64,000 nucleotides of DNA from DATDAH01 sp963823495 (GCA_963823495.1 CAWGLV010000001.1:1798001-1862000); one strand, 5' to 3'. Shown: positions 52,643 through 61,816, counted from the first letter of the stretch. The notes: generated by a model from the letters alone, not told the origin. Made by a program: numbers and translations.

Positions 52643-55024
52643 ATGATCCGAACCCGCCTCCTCCGCCCCGCTCTCCCCGTGCTGCTCTCGCTCACGGCGG
52701 CGTCGGCCGTCCTCGCCCCGGCGGTGGCGGCCGGGCCCGTGCCGGGGCCGGCCGACGAGGCGCCACCGCCGACGACGGAGGTCCCTCAGGCGCCGCCGAC
52801 CACCGAGGTCCCGCAGGCGCCGCCGACCACCGAGGTCCCCGAGGCGCCGCCGGATGGAGCACCGATCGAGGCCGGCGGGTACGAGGCAGCACTCCCCGAG
52901 ACCGACGGTCGGGAAGCGACACCCCTCGAAGCAGGGGGGCAGAACGAGGACGCCAACTGGGTTCCCTTCCTGGGCAACCACGAGCTCTGGTGCACGAGGG
53001 GCAACCCCGGGTACCCGGCGTGTGCCCGCCACCACTCCTATCCGGCCCTCGACATCGGGATGCCGGTCGGCACGAGGATCTACTCGGCCGGTCCGGGTCG
53101 GGTCACGGCGGCCCGCTCGGCGGGGGACTCCCGCGGGATCTATGTCGACATCCGCCACGACGACGGGATCCACTCGCGCTACCTGCACCTGTCGGTGGAG
53201 TTGGTCAACGTCGGTCAACAGGTCGAGCGGGGAACCCTCATCGGCCGGTCGGGCCGATCGGGCCGGGTCAGTTCGCCGCACCTGCACTACGAGGAGCGCA
53301 CCGCGGCGGGCAACCTGAAGGACCCCGGCGCGATGTACGGCGTGGTGGGCGGACGCCTCCTCGCCTACCCGAACACCAGCGGCCGCACCTCCTGGTGGTC
53401 GACGCCCTACGGGACCCGGATCCGCAACCAGGGCTTCAACGTCGACAACACCACCCTGTACTGGGGTGGTCCCGGCGTGGCGACCGGGGACCTGAACGGG
53501 GACGGGGTCGCCGACCTCGTCGTCGGGGCGCCGGGTGAGGACACGACCGACCCGCCGTCGGCCGAGGTCCGGGTCACCCACGTCGACAGCGGCGGCGCGT
53601 TCGTGCTCTACGGGTCGGGGTCGGGGGTGACCGATGCCGGAGCCGAGCGAGTCCTCCAGGAGTTCAACGGCGTCCCGGGGGTCATGAAGAGCAATGAGGT
53701 GGCCGGGGCGGCGGTGGCGACCGGTGACTTCGACGACGACGGGTTCGACGACGTGGCCATCGGGGCTCCGGCCGCGACGGTCTCCCGCGCCCGGGCGGCC
53801 GGTGAGGTCATCGTCGTGCACGGGTCGGCCGAGGGCCTCCTCCCCAACCCGCGGGGCCTGCGCCTCATCGGCGTCGTCCCCGAGGGCGGCGACCAGTTCG
53901 GGGCTTCCCTCACGACGGGTGATTTCGACGGCGACGGGTTCGACGACCTGGCGGTCGGGGCCCCGGGCGAGGGTGTGGGCCGGCGGCCGGCGGCCGGCGC
54001 GGTGACCGTCTTCGGCGGCTCGGCCTCCGGCCTCGGGTCCACGGGCCGGGAGATCAGCTCGGCGCCGGCCGCGGTCGCCGGAAACCACGAGAGGGGCGAC
54101 CGGCTGGGCGTGTCGCTGGCCGCGGGGGACACCAACGGCGACGGCATCGACGACCTGGCCGTCGGCATCCCCGGTGAGGACGCCCCCGACATCGGGTACC
54201 CGGTGAACGCGGATGGCGGTGCGGTCCTGGTCCTCCGGGGCCGGCCCACCACCTGGCGCCGGTCCGGACTGCGCGGCGACGGCAGTGTCGAGCTTCACCT
54301 CGACAGCGCCGGTGTGGCTGGTGACGGCCGGGCCCACGATCAGCTCGGCATCAGCATCGCGGTCGGTGACGTGCACGGTGACGGGTACGCCGATGTCGTG
54401 GCCGGCGCGATCGGCAAGGACGTGGGTCGGGCTCGTGACGCCGGATCGCTGCTGGTCCTGCGCGGCTCAGCCCGGGGGATCCGGCCTCGGGGCAGTCGGC
54501 ACCTGACCGCGGCCTCGGCCGACGTGGCGGGTAGAGCACAGAGCGGTGACCACCTGGGCGCCGGCCTCGCTCTCAGCGACCTCGACGACGACGGCGACGC
54601 CGACCTGGTGGCCGGCATCGTCGGTCAGGTCGTCAGGAGGTCTCGTGACGCAGGGGCCGTCCTGGTCCTGCGCGGTGGTCTCGACGGTCTCACCGGCGCC
54701 GGCAGCCGGCAGTACCACGCCGCGTCGGCGGCCAACGGGTTGGCCGATCAGGCCGAAGTCGATGACGCGCTCGGGGCCTCGGTGGCCATCGGTGACTTCG
54801 ACGGCAACCGCTACGGCGACCTGGTCGTGGGGGTTCCCGGTGAGGATCTGCCTGGCGCCCTGGACACCGGGTCCGTCGTCGTGGTCGCCGGGGTCGGGGC
54901 CCGTCTGGAATCGTCGGCCAGCCAGGCCTTCGACGGCAACAGCTTCCCGCCCGGCCCACCCCGCTCGAGCCGAGCCGAGCCGGGCGACCGGTGGGGCGGG
55001 CTCTTCCCGATCTTCCTCCGCTGA
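52643..55024 (+). CDS. Secreted M23 peptidase with FG-GAP (integrin-alpha-like) propeller
   Basis: 793 residues. Signal peptide (1-29), a Pro/Thr linker with repeats of PPTTEVPQA (about 45-70), an M23 endopeptidase domain (about 120-260; HHSYPALDIG at 130-139 and HLHYEER near 213) and seven or so FG-GAP repeats (about 272-760) such as GDLNGDGVADLVVGAPGED. In the M23 motif the usual HxxxD reads YPALD with two His just before, the variant of a known subfamily. Probably acts on cell wall and binds a surface ligand by the propeller. Confidence 0.83.
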   Translation: MIRTRLLRPALPVLLSLTAASAVLAPAVAAGPVPGPADEAPPPTTEVPQAPPTTEVPQAPPTTEVPEAPPDGAPIEAGGYEAALPETDGREATPLEAGGQNEDANWVPFLGNHELWCTRGNPGYPACARHHSYPALDIGMPVGTRIYSAGPGRVTAARSAGDSRGIYVDIRHDDGIHSRYLHLSVELVNVGQQVERGTLIGRSGRSGRVSSPHLHYEERTAAGNLKDPGAMYGVVGGRLLAYPNTSGRTSWWSTPYGTRIRNQGFNVDNTTLYWGGPGVATGDLNGDGVADLVVGAPGEDTTDPPSAEVRVTHVDSGGAFVLYGSGSGVTDAGAERVLQEFNGVPGVMKSNEVAGAAVATGDFDDDGFDDVAIGAPAATVSRARAAGEVIVVHGSAEGLLPNPRGLRLIGVVPEGGDQFGASLTTGDFDGDGFDDLAVGAPGEGVGRRPAAGAVTVFGGSASGLGSTGREISSAPAAVAGNHERGDRLGVSLAAGDTNGDGIDDLAVGIPGEDAPDIGYPVNADGGAVLVLRGRPTTWRRSGLRGDGSVELHLDSAGVAGDGRAHDQLGISIAVGDVHGDGYADVVAGAIGKDVGRARDAGSLLVLRGSARGIRPRGSRHLTAASADVAGRAQSGDHLGAGLALSDLDDDGDADLVAGIVGQVVRRSRDAGAVLVLRGGLDGLTGAGSRQYHAASAANGLADQAEVDDALGASVAIGDFDGNRYGDLVVGVPGEDLPGALDTGSVVVVAGVGARLESSASQAFDGNSFPPGPPRSSRAEPGDRWGGLFPIFLR
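52777..52850 (+). repeat. In-frame 30-bp tandem repeat in the M23/FG-GAP gene
   Basis: About two and a half copies of a 30-bp unit (CCGACCACCGAGGTCCC...) encoding PPTTEVPQA repeats of the linker. Likely to vary in copy number between strains. Confidence 0.7.
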
Positions 55025-55061
55025 CCCCCGGTCGGCCGGGTCTGATCGCCGCGTCGGTCGG

Positions 55062-55067
55062 TACCTT
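55062..55067 (+). promoter_or_regulatory. -10 element of the HELTH protein gene (leaderless type)
   Basis: TACCTT ends 8 nt before the ATG at 55076. Confidence 0.45.
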
Positions 55068-55075
55068 GATCGCCC

Positions 55076-56416
55076 ATGGAGATGCCCCCCGGGCCGCCGG
55101 TGTCCGGCGCGCCGTCCCCGCCCCCTCCGCCCGCCGCCCCGTCATCGTCCCCCGACACCGCCCCGTCATCGTCCCCGGACGGGCCGTGGGGCGACGAGGC
55201 GGCCAACCGGCGATTCGTCGCCACCACCGCGGCCGTGGCCCTCGTCGCGGTGGCGATGATGATCGGCCTCTTCCTGCTGGCCCGAGGGGGCGAAGGTACG
55301 GCCTCGGCCCCCGACCCGGACCGGGTGGGGTCGCCCGACATCTCGAGCCCGGACCCGCGCGCCGACGAAGGGGCAGGAGAACCGGCGCCGCCGATCGACG
55401 AGGCTGCTCTGGGCGCCCTGGTCGGTGAGCTGAAGGGGATCGTCGAAGAGGTACGCGGCCTCGAGTTCCTGGAGGACGTGCCCATCGAGGTGCTCGACGA
55501 CGAGGCCTACCGCCAACGCTCCCGGTCGGACTTCGAGGACGACATGATCGAGGGCCGTCAGGATCTGGAGAACGCCGCCGCGGCCCTGCGGGCGCTCGGC
55601 CTGTGGCCCGAAGCGGGCGATCCGGTCGAGATCGTCAGCCAGTACCTGTCGGTGGGCTCACTCGGCTACTACGACAGCGAGACAGGGGAGATGGTCGTGC
55701 GGGGGGCAGCCGACACGCCCAACCTGCGGATCACCCTGGTCCACGAGCTGACCCACGCCCTCGACGACCAGCACTTCGAGCTCTACCGCCCGGCGTTGGA
55801 GGACCGGCCCGATGAGTCCGGGTTCGCGTTCTCGGCCCTCGTGGAGGGCAGCGCCAGCCGGGTGGAGTCCGCCTACACCGACGGACTCAGCGACGCCGAG
55901 CGGGCGAATGCGGAGGCCGAGCAGCTCGGCTACCTCGACGGCGTCGACCCCTCGGACTTCCCGGGGATCCTGCTGCAGGAGCAGCTGTTCACCTATGTGA
56001 CCGGGGCGGCCTTCGTCCAGGCGCTGTTCGACGACGGCGGCAACGTCGCGGTGAACCGCGCCCTGCGGCGCCCGCCGACCACCAGTGAGCAGATCCAGGA
56101 GCCGGAGACCTGGCCCGAGCGCGATGGGATCGTGGAGGTCCCGGTGCCGCCGGCCGACGGCGCGGTGGTCGACGAGGGCGCCGTCGGGCAGTTCCTCATC
56201 CACGCCCTGGCCAGCTTGGCCGACGAGGGCGAGACCACCCCGGAGTGGGACGGGGACAACAGCGTGCTGTGGCAGGAGGGGGATCGGGACTGCCTGCGCA
56301 TGGCGGTGGCCGGTGACCTCGAGGCGCTCGAGGTCGGGCTCGAACCGTGGGCCGAGCAGGTCGGGGCCGAGGTCGAGGTGGACGGCGAGGTCCTCGTGGT
56401 CACGAGTTGCCGCTGA
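55076..56416 (+). CDS. Membrane-anchored putative zinc metalloprotease (HELTH motif)
   Basis: 446 residues. Cytoplasmic Pro/Ser-rich N-terminus (1-42), one membrane helix (about 48-68), acidic linker, then an extracytoplasmic domain. HELTHALDDQHFEL at about 223-236 is a gluzincin-type HExxH, followed some 25 residues later by ALVEGSASRVE, where EGSA could supply the third ligand. I do not recognise the family further. No partner genes. Confidence 0.7.
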   Translation: MEMPPGPPVSGAPSPPPPPAAPSSSPDTAPSSSPDGPWGDEAANRRFVATTAAVALVAVAMMIGLFLLARGGEGTASAPDPDRVGSPDISSPDPRADEGAGEPAPPIDEAALGALVGELKGIVEEVRGLEFLEDVPIEVLDDEAYRQRSRSDFEDDMIEGRQDLENAAAALRALGLWPEAGDPVEIVSQYLSVGSLGYYDSETGEMVVRGAADTPNLRITLVHELTHALDDQHFELYRPALEDRPDESGFAFSALVEGSASRVESAYTDGLSDAERANAEAEQLGYLDGVDPSDFPGILLQEQLFTYVTGAAFVQALFDDGGNVAVNRALRRPPTTSEQIQEPETWPERDGIVEVPVPPADGAVVDEGAVGQFLIHALASLADEGETTPEWDGDNSVLWQEGDRDCLRMAVAGDLEALEVGLEPWAEQVGAEVEVDGEVLVVTSCR

Positions 56417-56434
56417 CCGAGAGCCGGGCCGGTG

Positions 56435-57781
56435 TCAGCCGAGCTGGCCCAGGGCCTCGCTGTCGCCCACGGCGGTCTTGTCGGCGATCTGCTGGAGGAA
56501 GGCCTCGTCGGCCCCGGCGGCTTCCATCATCTGCTTCGGATAGGCCTTCATGGAGTAGCCCTCGGGCAGGGGGGGAGCGTCGTCCTCGCGGCGGGCCAGC
56601 ACCTGTTCGATGACCGGTTCCAGCTCACGGGCCTTGGCCTCGCTCGCCGCGTCGTCCCGCTCCTTGAACTCGGGGAGCACCTCGGTGCCGAACAGCGTCA
56701 GGCTGTCCATGATGTCCTCGTGGCGGTTCCGGCCCGCCTGCATGACGAAGATCAGCTGATCGACGCCGGCCTCCTCGTAGCGGCGGAGGAACTCACGGAG
56801 CTGGTCCGGTGTGCCGACCGCGCCCCGCAGCCCCTCCCGTTCGCCGGAGACGAGCTTGGCGCCCAGGGTCTCCTGTTCGGCCGCGATGGCGGCCTCGGGG
56901 GAGTATCCCATGTCCTCCCGTCGCTCCAGGAACTCCTGCCAGACGTCGGTCGTGCCCGGTCGGTGCTCGCCGAAGATGTAGTAGTGGGCCAGGGAGTAGC
57001 CGAAGAAGTTGCCCCCCTCCAGGCCCATCGCGAGGGCCCGCGCTTCGTCCTTGGCGCACATCATCGGCGTCACGCAGGCGACCGCGGAGTTGACCGCCTT
57101 GCCGATGGCGACGCCCTTGTCGGCCATTCGGTCGCGGTAGTCCCCGACCCACTGACGAGCCTCTTCGGGGTCGATGAAGGCGAAGGTGAGCGCACCGATC
57201 CCGAGCTCGGCGGCCAACATGATGGTGTCCCGGCGGGAGCAGGCCACCCACAGCGGGGGGTGGGGCTTCTGCACCGGCTTGGGCACGACGTTGCGGGGCG
57301 GCATGGACACGTGGGTGCCCTCGTGGCCGGTGAAGGGTGTCTCGGTCAGGCAACGGATGGCGACCTCGAGGCCCTCCCGCCACTGGTCCCGCTTGAGCAT
57401 CGGGTCGATGCCGAAGCCCCCCAACTCGGCCTCCGAGGAGGACTCGCCCGAGCCGAAGTCGACCCGGCCGTTGGAGACCAGGTCGAGCATGGCGACCCGC
57501 TCGGCGGTGCGGGCCGGGTGGTTGTAGCCGGGGGCGGTCTGGATGATGCCGTGGCCGAGGCGGATGTCCTTGGTGCGCTGACTGGCTGCGGCGAGGAAGA
57601 CCTCGGGCGCAGAGCTGTGGGAGTACTCCTCGAGGAAGTGGTGTTCGACCTCCCAGCAGTACTCGATGCCCAGGCGGTCGGCGAGCTCGACCTGCTCGAG
57701 GGCGTCCTGGATCAACTGGCGCTCGCTGTCCTCGGTCCAGGGGCGGGGGAGCTGGTGCTCGTAGAAGATGCCGAACTTCAT
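56435..57781 (-). CDS. LLM-class flavin-dependent oxidoreductase (luciferase-like, long form)
   Basis: 448 residues, luciferase-like TIM barrel: MKFGIFYEHQLPRPW, YCWEVEHHFLEEYSHSSAPEVFLAAASQRT, RLGHGIIQTAPGYNHPARTAERVAMLDLVSNGRVDFGSGES and PKPVQKPHPPLWVACS. It is 80-100 residues longer than usual, with a C-terminal acidic-helical tail (about 370-448). It may use F420 or FMN. ATG overlaps the stop of the upstream gene (ATGA), so the two proteins are made together. Confidence 0.83.
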   Translation of the reverse strand: MKFGIFYEHQLPRPWTEDSERQLIQDALEQVELADRLGIEYCWEVEHHFLEEYSHSSAPEVFLAAASQRTKDIRLGHGIIQTAPGYNHPARTAERVAMLDLVSNGRVDFGSGESSSEAELGGFGIDPMLKRDQWREGLEVAIRCLTETPFTGHEGTHVSMPPRNVVPKPVQKPHPPLWVACSRRDTIMLAAELGIGALTFAFIDPEEARQWVGDYRDRMADKGVAIGKAVNSAVACVTPMMCAKDEARALAMGLEGGNFFGYSLAHYYIFGEHRPGTTDVWQEFLERREDMGYSPEAAIAAEQETLGAKLVSGEREGLRGAVGTPDQLREFLRRYEEAGVDQLIFVMQAGRNRHEDIMDSLTLFGTEVLPEFKERDDAASEAKARELEPVIEQVLARREDDAPPLPEGYSMKAYPKQMMEAAGADEAFLQQIADKTAVGDSEALGQLG

Positions 57782-58824
57782 GCCGTGACCTCCTCGGTGG
57801 CCAGGTCGTCGAAGCGGGCGAGGAGATCCGCCCCGTCGGTCCGGTGGTCGGCGGCGTGGCCCACCTCGGCCCGGAAGGTCTCGATGGCGGCCGTTCGCCG
57901 CTCGCCCAGGGACTGGGCCAGCGCCCGCTCCCATGTGCGGCCGACGAGCTCGGCGCCGAGGTGTTCCCGGCGCTCGCCGACCACCGTGCGATCACGGATC
58001 TCGGTGAGGACGGTCTTGAGGTACTCGACGTGCGGCGTCTCGTCGGAGCGGATGTAGGACACGAGGCGGGCGGCCTCACCGTCGCCGGCGACCAGGTCGG
58101 GGTCGTCCAGCAGCGCTTCGGCCCACGCGAAGGTGTGGAACGCGCTGATCTCGATCAGCAGGAGCCGGGTCATGCGCTCGACGAGCATCTCGAGCTCGAT
58201 CGAGACGTCGTCGGGCCACAGGCGCTGCGGCGGGGACGCGGCCATCTGCCCGATGCCCATGCGTTGGAGCATGACCTCGGTCTCGTCCTCGGTCGGCGGG
58301 TGGCCGAAGGCGATGTCCCGGGCGGCGAACCACATCTGCTTGTGACCCCCTTCGGCTCGTCCGTCCTCGGGGTCGAAGCCCGCCTCGTCGCGGGCGTGGG
58401 CCTCGAAGAGGCCGAGGCCGAGGTGGGCCAGCGCGGTGCCCTCGGTGTCCTCGGCGAAGGCGCTGCGGGCGTCGGGCACCGGCGAGAGCCGGAGCATCGC
58501 GCCGAAGCCCTCGACCGTGCCGATGCGGGTGAGCGTGTTGATGATCGGCTCGGGGAGCCCGGACTCGAGGAGGAAGCGGGCCTGGGCCACGTTGGGGTAG
58601 TGCCCGGGCCAGGTCTCCAGGGGCAGGTCCATGAGCGGGGTCCCGAAGGTCGACTCGTGGCCGGCCTGCCAGGCCGCGATGGCGCGAGTCCGGTACCGGG
58701 TCCGCGGCGACACGTAGCGACCGTCGGCGTCGAAACCACCGTGGCAGAGGACGCCGCCGGCGACGAGTGGTTCTTCGTAGTCGTGCGACGCGAGGAGCTC
58801 GGCCTCGTCGTAGGTGAGTTGCAC
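57778..58824 (-). CDS. Hypothetical protein, possible ferritin-like diiron protein
   Basis: 348 residues from GTG 58824, with GAAGGGGG 4 nt upstream and TACAGT (minus strand, 58857-58852) as a candidate -10. Mostly helical. Four stretches could supply metal ligands in helices: LFEAHARDE, GGHKQMWFAARD, LIEISAFHTFAWAE and DETPHVEYLK (an ExxH). This resembles ferritin-like or haem-oxygenase-like diiron proteins, but the assignment is only by pattern. It is cotranslated with the luciferase-like oxidoreductase. Confidence 0.65.
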   Translation of the reverse strand: MQLTYDEAELLASHDYEEPLVAGGVLCHGGFDADGRYVSPRTRYRTRAIAAWQAGHESTFGTPLMDLPLETWPGHYPNVAQARFLLESGLPEPIINTLTRIGTVEGFGAMLRLSPVPDARSAFAEDTEGTALAHLGLGLFEAHARDEAGFDPEDGRAEGGHKQMWFAARDIAFGHPPTEDETEVMLQRMGIGQMAASPPQRLWPDDVSIELEMLVERMTRLLLIEISAFHTFAWAEALLDDPDLVAGDGEAARLVSYIRSDETPHVEYLKTVLTEIRDRTVVGERREHLGAELVGRTWERALAQSLGERRTAAIETFRAEVGHAADHRTDGADLLARFDDLATEEVTA

Positions 58825-58849
58825 TAAGCCCCCTTCACCGGCGATCCGA

Positions 58850-58996
58850 TCACTGTATTGGGCCACCGAACTGGCGGTCGACTACGTGGTGCAAGCGCTC
58901 CTGGGCTGGCTCGACCACCGTTCGCCTGAGCGTGATGGGGAGGTGGAGCGTCGGATCACCGATGGCCTGGTCGCGCTGTTCCCGACCTGGTGGTGA
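58850..58996 (+). pseudogene. Remnant of a TetR-type regulator C-terminus
   Basis: An open frame of about 48 codons ending at TGA 58996 reads YWATELAVDYVVQALLGWLDHRSPERDGEVERRITDGLVALFPTWW, like the end of a TetR ligand-binding domain. No HTH precedes it; the front lies where the promoter of the minus-strand operon is now. Possibly a truncated former regulator of that operon. Confidence 0.4.
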
Positions 58997-59098
58997 TGGT
59001 CGATCCCGCCTTCGCCGCCGTCGGGCGGGTCAGGGGCGAGAGGCCCGCGATGCAGGACCGCCGCGATTCGCGCGCGGCTGGACGCGGGGGCTGCTTGT

Positions 59099-60121
59099 CT
59101 AGGGGGGCCCGTCTCCGCCAAGGGCGCGAGCCCAGAGGTCGAGCAGGGCCACCCCCCTGCCGGCCCGGCCAGGTAGGTCCGGGCGGTTGCCGGCGATGGC
59201 AACCGCGACCCGTCGCCCGGGGTCGACGGCGAACTCGGTGGTGAAGCCCGCCCAGCTGCCGGCGTGCTCGAGGTGGTCGTCGAAGATGTCGATGCCGGCG
59301 CCGTAGCGCGGGCCCTCGCCGGTCGGGACCCCCTCCAGTTGGGCCCGCAGCACGTCCGCGCCGAACGGCGCCGTCGACCAGGTGTCGGCCCAGCGCACCA
59401 GAGCCGACGGGGTGGTCTGGACGGCCCCGTCGCCGACCTGCTGCCACAGGGAGTCGGCCACGACCCACGCGCCCCGGGGTCGCTGGTAGGACACCGCCTC
59501 GCCCTCGACCGGGGTCACGGGATCCATGACCATGGCGAGGTCCAGGGGGCCGAAGACCCGTTGGTCGAGGTAGGCCGGCAGCGAGGTGCCCGTGGCCCGC
59601 TCGAGGGCCACCCCGAGGAGGAAGTAGCCGGTGTTCGAGTAGGCCCAGTCCGTACCCGGCTCGAATTCGGGACGCCCCGCCGACGCGAGGGCGTCGAGCG
59701 CGTCCTGGGCGGTCGTCGGGTCCCCGTAGGTGAACCCGGCGTCGAGCAGGAGGCTGATGTAGTCGGGAAGGCCACCGGTGTGGTGGAGCAGGTGCCGAAG
59801 GGTTGCCGGGAAGCCGCGGTGGAGGGGGAGCTCGGGCACCCAGCCGCGGATGTCCCGGTCCAGATCGAGATCGCCGTCGCGGGCCGCCAGCAGGACTGCC
59901 AGCCCGGTGAACTGCTTCGAGGTCGAACCGATGTCGAAGCTGGTGTCGGGGTCGATGAGCGCGCCCGAGTCGAGCTCGGCGGTGCCGAAGCCCGCCGCAT
60001 GGACGACCCGGCCCTCGTGGCCGATCGCCACGGAACACCCGGGGTCGCCCGCGTCGATTCCCCGGCTGAATCGCTCGGCGGTGATCTCGATCGCGTCGGC
60101 GACGGCGGCGCCCCATCTCAT
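59099..60121 (-). CDS. Serine hydrolase, beta-lactamase class C/esterase family
   Basis: 340 residues. Nucleophile motif STSKQ (SxxK) at about residue 67, YSNTGYFLLG (YxN) at about 165 and a HAGSWAG stretch in place of KTG (about 286). No signal peptide, so an esterase or peptidase role is more likely than antibiotic resistance. Overlaps the upstream luciferase-like gene by 4 nt. Confidence 0.83.
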   Translation of the reverse strand: MRWGAAVADAIEITAERFSRGIDAGDPGCSVAIGHEGRVVHAAGFGTAELDSGALIDPDTSFDIGSTSKQFTGLAVLLAARDGDLDLDRDIRGWVPELPLHRGFPATLRHLLHHTGGLPDYISLLLDAGFTYGDPTTAQDALDALASAGRPEFEPGTDWAYSNTGYFLLGVALERATGTSLPAYLDQRVFGPLDLAMVMDPVTPVEGEAVSYQRPRGAWVVADSLWQQVGDGAVQTTPSALVRWADTWSTAPFGADVLRAQLEGVPTGEGPRYGAGIDIFDDHLEHAGSWAGFTTEFAVDPGRRVAVAIAGNRPDLPGRAGRGVALLDLWARALGGDGPP

Positions 60122-61017
60122 GCCTGGAGGGGGAGGACCGTCTCGGCCAGAGCGCCCAACTCGGCATCCCAGTCGTCGGGTTCGAGGATGGGCAGGACGA
60201 CGAACTTGCTGGCCCCGACCTCGATCATCTGCTCGAGACGGTCCTTCAGGCCGTGGTGGCCCGACGGGATGATCTGGGTCGGATCGGTGATGTCCGGCCG
60301 CCGCTTCTGCACGAACTGGAGGAAGACGTCGGGGACCTCGCCGTGGGCATAGGCCACCAGCGCACCGAAGTGCTCGGGGTCGATCGAACGCCCGGCCTCC
60401 GCGGCGGCCCGGTCGATGACGGGGATGCCGGCGGCGATGTCGGTGGCATCACAGAACGAGGGCAGCCAGCCGTCGCCCAGGCGTCCGACCCGGCGCAGCT
60501 CCGAGGGGGCCTGTCCGCCGAGCCACACGTCCAGGGGTTGCTGGACGGGCCGGGGTCGCACGCTGATGCCGTCGAGGTCGAAGCGCTCACCGTGGTGGAC
60601 GACCTCGTCCTCACACCACAGGCGGCGGAGGAGGGGAAGCGCCTCGTTGAACCACGGAGCCCGCTCCTCGCGCGCGACGCCGAAGGCCTGCTGCTCGCGG
60701 GGGTCGGCCACACCGAGGCCGAAGGCGGGCAACAGGCGTCCGCCCGACAGGCGGTCGAGGCTGGCCAGCTCCTGGGCCACCAGCACCGGGTTGCGGCCGG
60801 GGAGGACCATGACGCTCATCCCGAACTTGATCCGGCGGGTGCGGCCCGCCGCGTACGCCAGACCCACGACGGGGTCCGGGCAGTCGCCCGAGACCCGCTC
60901 ACTCAGCCAGAGCGAGTCGAAGCCGTGGCGCTCGAGGCCGTCGACGAGCGGATCGAACCGCTCGGCGTCGTTGGTGACGGTCCGGGTGCCCAAGCCGAAC
61001 CCGACGCGGATCTTCAC
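60118..61017 (-). CDS. LLM-class F420-dependent oxidoreductase
   Basis: 299 residues from GTG 61017. Luciferase-like fold: RVGFGLGTRTV, GFDSLWLSERVSGDCPDPVVGLAYAAGRTRRIKFGMSVMVLPGRNPVLVAQELASLDRLSGGRLLPAFGLG and PLDVWLGGQAPSELRRVGRLGDGWLP, typical of actinobacterial F420 enzymes. Divergent from the SDR gene with 20 nt between starts. Confidence 0.85.
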   Translation of the reverse strand: MKIRVGFGLGTRTVTNDAERFDPLVDGLERHGFDSLWLSERVSGDCPDPVVGLAYAAGRTRRIKFGMSVMVLPGRNPVLVAQELASLDRLSGGRLLPAFGLGVADPREQQAFGVAREERAPWFNEALPLLRRLWCEDEVVHHGERFDLDGISVRPRPVQQPLDVWLGGQAPSELRRVGRLGDGWLPSFCDATDIAAGIPVIDRAAAEAGRSIDPEHFGALVAYAHGEVPDVFLQFVQKRRPDITDPTQIIPSGHHGLKDRLEQMIEVGASKFVVLPILEPDDWDAELGALAETVLPLQA

Positions 61018-61023
61018 GGTCCG

Positions 61024-61029
61024 TAGTCT
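61024..61029 (+). promoter_or_regulatory. -10 element of the SDR gene (leaderless type)
   Basis: TAGTCT ends 8 nt before the ATG at 61038; no ribosome binding site is present. Confidence 0.45.
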
Positions 61030-61037
61030 CCCCCACG

Positions 61038-61793
61038 ATGGAACGGTTCCGGTTGGATGGGCGAGTGGCGATGGTGACCGGGGCTTCGGCGGGGCTCGGG
61101 GCCCGGTTCGCCCGGGTGCTGGACGAAGCCGGTGCCTCCGTGGTGTTGGTGGCCCGCAGGGCCGACCGGCTGGAGGCACTGGCATCCGAGCTGGGCGATG
61201 CGCTGGTGGCCCCGGCGGACCTGGCCGACCTCCGCCAGCGCGAGGTGGTGGTGGCCGCCGCCCTCGAGCGCTTCGGCCGGATCGACGTCCTCGTCAACAA
61301 CGCCGGCATCAGCGACGGACCGCAGCGCGCCGAGTCCGAGGATCCTGCGGCCTTCGCGCTCGCCGTGGAGGTCAACCTGACGGCCTCGTTCCACCTCGCC
61401 CGCCTCGTCGCCCCGGGCATGATCGAGCGTGGGGCCGGCTCGATCGTGAACATCGCCTCGGTCCACGGGCTCGTCGCCTCGTCGCCGAACCGTCAGGCGG
61501 GCTATGTGGCGGCCAAGGCGGGACTGGTCGGCCTGACCCGCGAGCTGGCCTGCCAGTGGGCGACGGCCGGGGTCCGGGTCAACGCCATCGCGCCCGGGTA
61601 CTTCGCCACGGACCTGACCGAGGACATGATCGCGACCGACGCCGGACGGGAGTGGATCGAGCGGAACACGCCCATGCGCCGGGTCGGCGGCGAGGACGAA
61701 CTGGACGGCCCCCTCCTCTTCCTGGCCTCCGGGGCCAGCACGTACGTGACCGGTCAGACGATCGCGGTGGACGGCGGTTGGACGGCCCGGTAG
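61038..61793 (+). CDS. Classical short-chain dehydrogenase/reductase
   Basis: 251 residues: VTGASAGLGARFARVL (cofactor site), NNAGIS, SIVNIASVHG and the catalytic YVAAKAG (YxxxK), then RVNAIAPGYFATDLTE and a VTGQTIAVDGG end. Oxidoreductase with unknown substrate. Start fixed by fold and -10 element. Confidence 0.88.
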   Translation: MERFRLDGRVAMVTGASAGLGARFARVLDEAGASVVLVARRADRLEALASELGDALVAPADLADLRQREVVVAAALERFGRIDVLVNNAGISDGPQRAESEDPAAFALAVEVNLTASFHLARLVAPGMIERGAGSIVNIASVHGLVASSPNRQAGYVAAKAGLVGLTRELACQWATAGVRVNAIAPGYFATDLTEDMIATDAGREWIERNTPMRRVGGEDELDGPLLFLASGASTYVTGQTIAVDGGWTAR

Positions 61794-61803
61794 AGCCGGT
61801 GGG

Positions 61804-61809
61804 TAGCGT
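61804..61809 (+). promoter_or_regulatory. -10 element of fumC (leaderless type)
   Basis: TAGCGT ends 7 nt before the ATG at 61817. Confidence 0.45.
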
Positions 61810-61816
61810 CGGACCC

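Noticed and set aside
52777..52850. Possible CRISPR-like repeat
   Set aside because: Units are contiguous, in frame and encode the PPTTEVPQA linker; there are no spacers or cas genes.
59099..60121. Antibiotic-resistance beta-lactamase
   Set aside because: SxxK and YxN are present, but there is no signal peptide and no KTG; these cytoplasmic family members are usually esterases or peptidases.
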